From Candidatus Methanomethylophilaceae archaeon (GTDB lineage: Archaea > Thermoplasmatota > Thermoplasmata > Methanomassiliicoccales > Methanomethylophilaceae): DNA of 59,053 nucleotides. The position numbers were made by a program, and so were the translations under genes. This document shows positions 54,442-59,053 of the stretch, piece after piece (the first letter of the stretch is position 1; every line of letters begins with the position of its first letter). Below the pieces are notes generated by a model, which saw only the letters and a list, made by a program, of their open reading frames with translations, was not told the origin of the DNA and made no database searches. The stretch spans positions 1 to 59,053 of the forward strand of contig JAFWTC010000078.1 of the NCBI GenBank assembly GCA_017519045.1, read 5' to 3'.

Positions 54442-54956
54442 GCTTCATGGAGCTCGCAAAGGACAGGTACTCCGTCAGGTCGTTCTCGGAAAAGCCCGTC
54501 GAGCAGGAGAAGATGGACGCGATCCTCGAGGCTGCCAGGATAGCGCCCACGGCGGTGAACTACCAGCCCCAGAGGATCTACGTTCTCCGGAGCAAGGGCG
54601 CGGTCGATCTGATCAATGGGCTATGCAAATGCATCTACGGCGCACCTGTGGTCTTTCTGATCTGCAGCGACGAGAGACGCTCTTGGAAGAGCCGGACAGA
54701 ACGCGGATACAGTTCGGGAGAGATGGACTGCAGCATCGTCTGCACCCACATGATGCTGGAAGCGTGGGAACTGGGGATAGGATCGGTCTGGGTGAGGTTG
54801 TTCGATGTGGAGGAAGTGAGAAAAGCGTTCTCGCTCCCTCCGCATATAAGACCGATCTGCCTCCTGCCGATAGGATACCCTGCTGCGGACTGCGTACCGT
54901 ACGCACCGTGGCACAATGTGTATCGCCCGATAGAGGATTTTGTTGAATATCTTTGA
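54438..54956 (+). CDS. Nitroreductase-family flavoprotein
   Basis: 172 residues. RYSVRSFSEKPVE is the FMN-phosphate-binding opening of the family; ARIAPTAVNYQPQRIYVL, EMDCSIVCTHMMLEAWELGIGSVWV and LLPIGYPA are further matches. Uses FMN and NAD(P)H to reduce nitro, quinone or enone compounds. It is coupled to the NTF2-like genes on both sides by ATGA/overlap junctions. Confidence 0.92.
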   Translation: MSFMELAKDRYSVRSFSEKPVEQEKMDAILEAARIAPTAVNYQPQRIYVLRSKGAVDLINGLCKCIYGAPVVFLICSDERRSWKSRTERGYSSGEMDCSIVCTHMMLEAWELGIGSVWVRLFDVEEVRKAFSLPPHIRPICLLPIGYPAADCVPYAPWHNVYRPIEDFVEYL

Positions 54957-54970
54957 AAAGAGTCGATGTT

Positions 54971-55357
54971 ATGAGGTCAAGCATAGAGGAATACGCGGCT
55001 GTTGAAAAAGCAGCGAGCAATTTCGTGAAGAGCGTGGCAAGAGGAGACAGCAGATACGCCAAGAAGCTTTTCACAGACGACGCCGTCCTGTTCGGATTCC
55101 TGAACGGCAAGATGGAGCGCGGATCGATAGAGCAGTTCTATCACAACGTGGACACGGTCGGGGCGGGAGAGGCCTTCAAGGCTAGGATAGACGTCGTGGA
55201 TGTGGAGGAGACGCTAGCTGTCGTCAGGGTACTGGAGGAGTCTTGGGGAGGATCCATCGATTTCACCGATTACCTTCTGCTCATGAAGATCGAAGGCGAG
55301 TGGAAATGCGTAGCCAAGGCATACAACCAAAACAGCGACACCGTCGTGAAGGGGTGA
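54971..55357 (+). CDS. NTF2-like protein 2
   Basis: 128 residues from ATG 54971; a TTG at 54953 overlapping the nitroreductase stop is an alternative. It is clearly related to the first NTF2-like protein (AKKLFTDDAVLFGFLNGK; SIDFTDYLLLMKIEGEWKCVAKAYNQ). Two paralogs interleaved with flavoenzymes suggest a duplicated partner or substrate-binding role. The stop overlaps the next start (TGATG). Confidence 0.82.
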   Translation: MRSSIEEYAAVEKAASNFVKSVARGDSRYAKKLFTDDAVLFGFLNGKMERGSIEQFYHNVDTVGAGEAFKARIDVVDVEETLAVVRVLEESWGGSIDFTDYLLLMKIEGEWKCVAKAYNQNSDTVVKG

Positions 55358-55932
55358 TGGAGATCAAGAGTCTAGGCGTGATTCCTGCAGTGTACCCGAT
55401 GCCCGTCCTGATGGTCGCGGCTTACGACAAAGACGGAAAGATCAACGTGATGAACGCCGCCTGGGGAATGACCAGCGACGCGGACAAGATCGCGTTGTTC
55501 ATCGACGAGGGCCATAAGACCACGAAGAACATCAGGGAATCGAAAGCGTTCACCGTAAGCGTTGCAGACAAGGTCCACATGGATGTCGCCGACTTCTTCG
55601 GCATCGCCACCGGGAACAAGATGGAGAACAAGTTCGAGCGCACAGGCTATAATGCCGTGAAGAGCGATCTCGTCAATGCCCCCATAATCACCGAATTCCC
55701 CCTCTGCATGGAGTGCGAGCTTGCTGAGATCGTGCAGACCGAGAACCTTCATGCCGTCGTCGGCCTTGTCAAGGACGTGAAAGCTGACGAGAGAGTCCTC
55801 GATGAGGACGGCAAAGTCGACCCTGCCAAGCTGAACGCGCTGATATTCGACCAGTATCAGAACGGCTACTATGTGACGGGCGAGAAGGTGGGCAGAGCCT
55901 GGAATGCGGGGAAGGAGCTTATGAGGGGATAA
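55357..55932 (+). CDS. Flavoredoxin/flavin-reductase-like FMN-binding protein
   Basis: 191 residues. The split-barrel FMN-binding fold of the flavin reductase-like/flavoredoxin family: YPMPVLMVAAYDKDGKINVMNAAWGM, HKTTKNIRESKAFTVSVA, and the closing LIFDQYQNGYYVTGEKVGRAW. It likely transfers electrons or acts as a flavin reductase in the same pathway as the nitroreductase. It ends in TAA and is the last gene of the operon. Confidence 0.9.
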   Translation: MEIKSLGVIPAVYPMPVLMVAAYDKDGKINVMNAAWGMTSDADKIALFIDEGHKTTKNIRESKAFTVSVADKVHMDVADFFGIATGNKMENKFERTGYNAVKSDLVNAPIITEFPLCMECELAEIVQTENLHAVVGLVKDVKADERVLDEDGKVDPAKLNALIFDQYQNGYYVTGEKVGRAWNAGKELMRG

Positions 55933-56286
55933 GCGAGGACGCTGCCGCGCTGATTGTCTCCCGGACCTTCGTTCTGATGAACGCATTCTGCGCCTCTGAA
56001 GAACGGGAAAAGACGGCTGCTGAATGATTTAATACGGCCAGAGAGGGAGCAGCCCCCTCTTTGGCCGACATCTGCAGTAAACGTTTCCCGAAAATGGTGC
56101 CATGGTCCGTCCCAAGACGCCTACAGAGGTCCCCACGAATTCATTCTGGCGGCCTCTGTAAACAGGTGGAAATCCTCGCCCCGTTCCGATTTGCAAGAAC
56201 GCCAGGCGGACATCGCTGATGATCTTAGAGGACGACTGCAACAACGATAAAAGCGCCGTCTGACATCCATATCCAGTGAGGACAAG
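55933..56286. other. Gene-free region with two inverted repeats
   Basis: 354 bases without a convincing gene. A 12-bp stem (56036-56066, GGCCAGAGAGGG with its near complement) could end the flavoredoxin operon, though it lacks a T-run. A second pair, ACAGAGG (56123-56129) and CCTCTGT (56153-56159), is weaker. Confidence 0.4.
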
Positions 56287-56520
56287 ATGTGTAGCAGGAT
56301 AGTGGCTATAAACGCCAGCCCTCGCAAGGGATGGGACACGGACATGCTGGTCGACGAGGCCTCGAAGGGCGCGGCATCCAACGGCGCGGAGATCGAGAAA
56401 TTCGATCTGTACCGTCTAGAGAAATTCACAGGATGCATATCGTGCTTCGGATGCATGAGGGACGGCCACAAAGGGGAGTGCGTAGTCAAGGACGGACTCA
56501 AACCCGTTCTCGACGCATGA
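56287..56520 (+). CDS. Iron-sulfur flavoprotein, N-terminal part (split gene)
   Basis: 77 residues. RIVAINASPRKGWDTDMLVDEA is the FMN-phosphate loop of the NADPH-dependent FMN reductase/iron-sulfur flavoprotein family, and GCISCFGCMRDGHKGECVVKD carries the compact C-x2-C-x2-C-x7-C [4Fe-4S] motif. The frame stops at TGA 56518 in mid-domain (after KPVLDA). The rest of the protein continues in the +1-shifted frame, where ATG 56517 overlaps this stop (ATGA). Confidence 0.75.
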   Translation: MCSRIVAINASPRKGWDTDMLVDEASKGAASNGAEIEKFDLYRLEKFTGCISCFGCMRDGHKGECVVKDGLKPVLDA

Positions 56521-56975
56521 GGGAAGCGGACGGATTGATCGTGGGCGCACCCAACTATTTCGGGGACCTCTGCGCGGAATTCAAGCTGTTCTACGAAAGG
56601 CTCCTCTTCCAGTACCTCACATACAGGAAGGAATGCATATCCTACAACGAGAGGCCCGTCCCCGTGCTCCTGATTTCCACAAGCAACGCCCCGGTCGGAA
56701 TGTATTCGGACCTAATGGAATCCTACAGGACGAGGTTCGAGACGTTCATCGGACCCACGACCGTCCTGGAGGTGGGGGCGACCATGCAGGTGAAGGATTA
56801 CGGCAAATACGACTGGACCATGTTCGACGGCCCTTCGAAAGTCGAGAGGCGCGAGAGGATATTCCCCCAGGAGCTCAAGAAGGCATACGAGCTGGGCGCG
56901 TCCGTCTTCCGGCGATGGATTGCATTCCGCGAGCGGAATCATGCCGTCTGCTTGAACGGAGTCCCGCTCGGATGA
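56517..56975 (+). CDS. Iron-sulfur flavoprotein, C-terminal part (split gene)
   Basis: 152 residues from ATG 56517. It continues the flavodoxin-like fold: READGLIVGAPNYFGDLCAEFKLFYERL, then VPVLLISTSNAPVGMYSD and an ELKKAYELGASVFRRW end. One missing base near 56515 would explain the break; restoring it would give LDA-MREAD and one ~230-residue protein, the family's usual length. This is either a frameshift (mutation or sequence error) or a genuinely split, translationally coupled gene. Confidence 0.72.
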   Translation: MREADGLIVGAPNYFGDLCAEFKLFYERLLFQYLTYRKECISYNERPVPVLLISTSNAPVGMYSDLMESYRTRFETFIGPTTVLEVGATMQVKDYGKYDWTMFDGPSKVERRERIFPQELKKAYELGASVFRRWIAFRERNHAVCLNGVPLG

Positions 56976-57020
56976 CCCCTCGGGACGAGGGAGACGGGTG
57001 ACGCCCGTATCCGTCGTCCT

Positions 57021-58052
57021 TCAACCGGTGGTGATTTTGTCTCCGACGTATTCGACCGGTTCGAAGTAATCGTCATCGTCCTCCGTCGGCCTGCGCAGAT
57101 CGCCTTCTTCGATGAATATCCTGAGAAAGAACCCGTCGTCGCCGTACAGGCGCAGGTACTTGTCATCTCCGAACTCCTCTATTGTGTGCCCCCTGAGAAC
57201 GAATCCGCTTCCGTACAGCCTGTACTTGATGTCGGGCGCGATACTCACCCTTATCGCGTCTTCCCCCTTCCATCTGCAGGACGTGAGGTACACGATCTTC
57301 TTTCCGTCGCGGACCTCGGCCGTGTACTCCGACTCTATCGGATCGGCATCGCCGTTCACGGTCCAACCGGATGTATCGGACCCCGTCAAGGCGTTCACGT
57401 CCTTCGATCCGATGGAGACCGACGGTTCGGACACCAGCTTGGAGCCGACGACTATGACGCCCTTCCTCATCCTGCTCTTGACCGACTCCTCGCGCATTCC
57501 GGGCCTCAGCAGCACTATCATGAACACCAAGAGGAAGACGCACTCCACTATCATCCACCAGAAGGTCGTGTATCCGAGCGTGTAGTCGGTGAGTTCCAGT
57601 ACGTCCATGATCTGGGCCGAGAACGTCGTCACGAAGCTGATGAGGCATATTCCGAGAAGACGCAGGGATCCATAGCGGTCCCCCATGAGGCAGAGGATCG
57701 AGCTGATTATCATGGCGAGATCCATGATCACTGCCAGCACGGCCGACGGGACCGTCCCTATCTGGGTCAGTATAATCAGCTGCTGGAACATGTTCATCGC
57801 CCCGAAGGTCACCCCGGCCATGAAGACGGCGAATCTAAGGGGCCTGTCCAGGGAGAGGAGGACCACCACCCCCGAGTAGGCGTAGACCGGCATCAGCATG
57901 TAGCCCCAGTCCACGCCTATCAGCGGCTCCTCCAGCGTCATTATGGTCCCGGCTATGGCCATGCCTATCATGAACAGCCCCATGGCCGCCACCAGAACCT
58001 TGTTGACGGTCTTGATGCCGGCTTGGCTCTTCCACCATCCCTTAGAATTCAT
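57021..58052 (-). CDS. Six-span membrane protein with cytosolic C-terminal domain, paralog A
   Basis: 343 residues. About six hydrophobic segments (residues ~18-190: VLVAAMGLFMIGMAIAGTIM, YAYSGVVVLLSL, LAVIMDLAMIISSILCLMG and others) are followed by a soluble beta-rich domain ending in acidic TEDDDDYFEPVEY. No family is recognised. It overlaps paralog B by 11 bases; both share the plan of six spans plus a beta domain with VSIAPDIKYRLYG- or FDIFTGDLRS-type strands. They may form a heteromeric membrane sensor or channel. Confidence 0.65.
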   Translation of the reverse strand: MNSKGWWKSQAGIKTVNKVLVAAMGLFMIGMAIAGTIMTLEEPLIGVDWGYMLMPVYAYSGVVVLLSLDRPLRFAVFMAGVTFGAMNMFQQLIILTQIGTVPSAVLAVIMDLAMIISSILCLMGDRYGSLRLLGICLISFVTTFSAQIMDVLELTDYTLGYTTFWWMIVECVFLLVFMIVLLRPGMREESVKSRMRKGVIVVGSKLVSEPSVSIGSKDVNALTGSDTSGWTVNGDADPIESEYTAEVRDGKKIVYLTSCRWKGEDAIRVSIAPDIKYRLYGSGFVLRGHTIEEFGDDKYLRLYGDDGFFLRIFIEEGDLRRPTEDDDDYFEPVEYVGDKITTG

Positions 58053-59007
58053 TCGGATCCCTCCCTCTGATGAGGACGCTGAATTTCGTTCCGTCCTTCC
58101 CGAGTCCGTGCAGCACGCCGTCGGATTCGGTGAACCTGTCGACCCTGAACCTGTTGGCGTTGAAAATCGAGTCGCCCTCGTGCATCACGGTCATGAAGAG
58201 GGGCTCCTTCCCCTTCCATATCTGAACCACGGCGGTTGACCTCAGATCGCCTGTGAAGATGTCGAAGACGATCTCCGACTGCACGAAGCCGTCGTCGATG
58301 CGCCTCCAGGACGGGCCCGAACGGTTCAGGAGGTCCCTGGCGACGTCGTCGTAGATGTACGATCCCTCCTCCAGCGAGTGGGCCGCGCGTATCCTGTCGA
58401 GTACCAGGGTGTATCTGGCCATCACCGTGTTGTCACGGATGACCTTGGTGTCCAGAAGCGCGACCAATGCGACGTACATCAGGAAGTTCAGCATGAAGTA
58501 GTACGGATCTATCTCGAACGGCAGATAGGCGGAGAACTGTTCGACGTAATCCTCCGCCACGATCAGGAACAGGTCCGTGCTGGCCATTATGGACGCGGTC
58601 ATTATCAGCGACGTGCGGCTGACCACGTTCCCCCTGGCGAAATGGAACCCGATGCGAGCCAGGTTCAAAGCCAGCGCGACGAACACGAGCTCGAAGATGA
58701 TCACGTAGACCTCGGTGGTCGAGCATATGTCCCCGCAACGGAGGCATAGACGGGAAAGCCCGAGGGTGAGCGCATAGGCCCCCGTCATCCTCACCCTGTC
58801 CTTGAAGCTCAGGACGACGACGGACGCCCCGCCCAGGATCATTATCGAATAGCCGAGGTAATACAGGACGCTGGCATCGCCGTCGAATCCCGTGGAGATC
58901 CTTTGGAGCCCCTGGCCGATCATCGCCAGGCCCAATATCGCCCCCACCAGCAATGAGAGGATGTCGAAGGCTATCTTCGTCCTTGCCCTGGTCTTCTCCC
59001 AGTCCAT
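58042..59007 (-). CDS. Six-span membrane protein with cytosolic C-terminal domain, paralog B
   Basis: 321 residues. Six or so membrane segments (ILSLLVGAILGLAMIGQGL, YLGYSIMILGGASVVVL, VYVIIFELVFVALALNLA, FMLNFLMYVALVALL) precede a ~120-residue soluble domain (AHSLEEGSYIYDDVARDLL; QIWKGKEPLFMTVMHEGDSIF). Same plan as the downstream gene. The start at 59007 has GGGAGGAG upstream. Function unknown. Confidence 0.65.
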   Translation of the reverse strand: MDWEKTRARTKIAFDILSLLVGAILGLAMIGQGLQRISTGFDGDASVLYYLGYSIMILGGASVVVLSFKDRVRMTGAYALTLGLSRLCLRCGDICSTTEVYVIIFELVFVALALNLARIGFHFARGNVVSRTSLIMTASIMASTDLFLIVAEDYVEQFSAYLPFEIDPYYFMLNFLMYVALVALLDTKVIRDNTVMARYTLVLDRIRAAHSLEEGSYIYDDVARDLLNRSGPSWRRIDDGFVQSEIVFDIFTGDLRSTAVVQIWKGKEPLFMTVMHEGDSIFNANRFRVDRFTESDGVLHGLGKDGTKFSVLIRGRDPNEF

Positions 59008-59011
59008 TCCC

Positions 59012-59053
59012 TCACTCCTCCCGATTCGCGAAACGGCGCCTGCCTATCAGCAC
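59012..59053 (-). CDS. Possible 3' end of a further gene (partial)
   Basis: A frame open from the window edge ends at TGA 59014-59012 with IGRRRFANREE, 4 bases before the next start. The tight spacing fits a third gene of this operon, but only 13 codons are visible. Confidence 0.35.
   Translation of the reverse strand: MLIGRRRFANREE

Overview
The window is 59 kb of GC-rich archaeal DNA. Archaeal markers visible directly are a fibrillarin-like methyltransferase, Kae1, archaeal-type ribosomal protein S15, an archaeal RecJ/DHH nuclease, TATA boxes about 25 bases before starts, and leaderless or near-leaderless genes. CobN-type chelatases, group-IV nitrogenase-like proteins, CbiZ, dockerin/InlB-type surface proteins and almost exclusive use of TGA as stop suggest a host-associated methanogen of the Methanomassiliicoccales (Thermoplasmatota). 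This placement is an inference; no marker such as mcr or pyl genes lies in the window.

Layout. 1-2.3 kb: housekeeping genes (inositol-monophosphatase-like, flpA) and a Nudix/GrpE-like fusion. 2.2-14 kb: a striking Hsp70/GTPase system. One minus-strand operon encodes a zinc-ribbon GTPase, a GAP1-type GTPase-associated protein, an Hsp70 whose lid is replaced by a VWA domain, and a 983-residue zinc-ribbon/fibronectin-like protein. A membrane-anchored zinc-ribbon P-loop GTPase is divergent to it, and a lidless Hsp70 follows. 14-21.5 kb: ordinary core genes (rps15, recJ, kae1, tRNA-Val, an AGCS transporter, proB, proA, tRNA-Ser).

21.6-49.9 kb looks like an island. It begins beside tRNA-Ser with a tyrosine integrase and small accessory genes (wHTH, CARF-wHTH, short zinc/membrane proteins). 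It ends at a decayed copy of the integrase 3' end (49,708-49,870) that is a direct repeat of 21,608-21,771. Between them lies a tetrapyrrole/nitrogenase-like cluster: three CobN/BchH-like large chelatase subunits, ChlI- and ChlD-like AAA+ subunits, NifH-, NifD- and NifK-like proteins, a FecBCD/BtuFCD-type importer, CbiZ and an isochorismatase-fold hydrolase. Several of its promoters share an upstream element (core AATCAATTAGGTA) placed about 22 bases before the TATA box, which suggests a regulon. The NifH- and NifD-like frames are joined in frame by a single TAG, with no usable start codon before the conserved NifD N-terminus. In a pyrrolysine-using lineage this is a notable candidate for amber readthrough.

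49.9-53.4 kb: a second importer whose binding protein carries a dockerin-like calcium-binding domain. 53.6-56.0 kb: an HxlR-type regulator divergent from an operon of two NTF2-like proteins, a nitroreductase and a flavoredoxin. 56.3-57 kb: an iron-sulfur flavoprotein split into two overlapping frames. 57-59 kb: two paralogous membrane proteins.

Working model (inference): the island cluster inserts a metal into a tetrapyrrole (CobN + ChlI + ChlD) and reduces a tetrapyrrole or related substrate with the nitrogenase-like HDK enzyme. The importer and CbiZ would supply or salvage corrinoid-like precursors. The Hsp70/GTPase system resembles predicted NTP-dependent conflict or stress-response systems.
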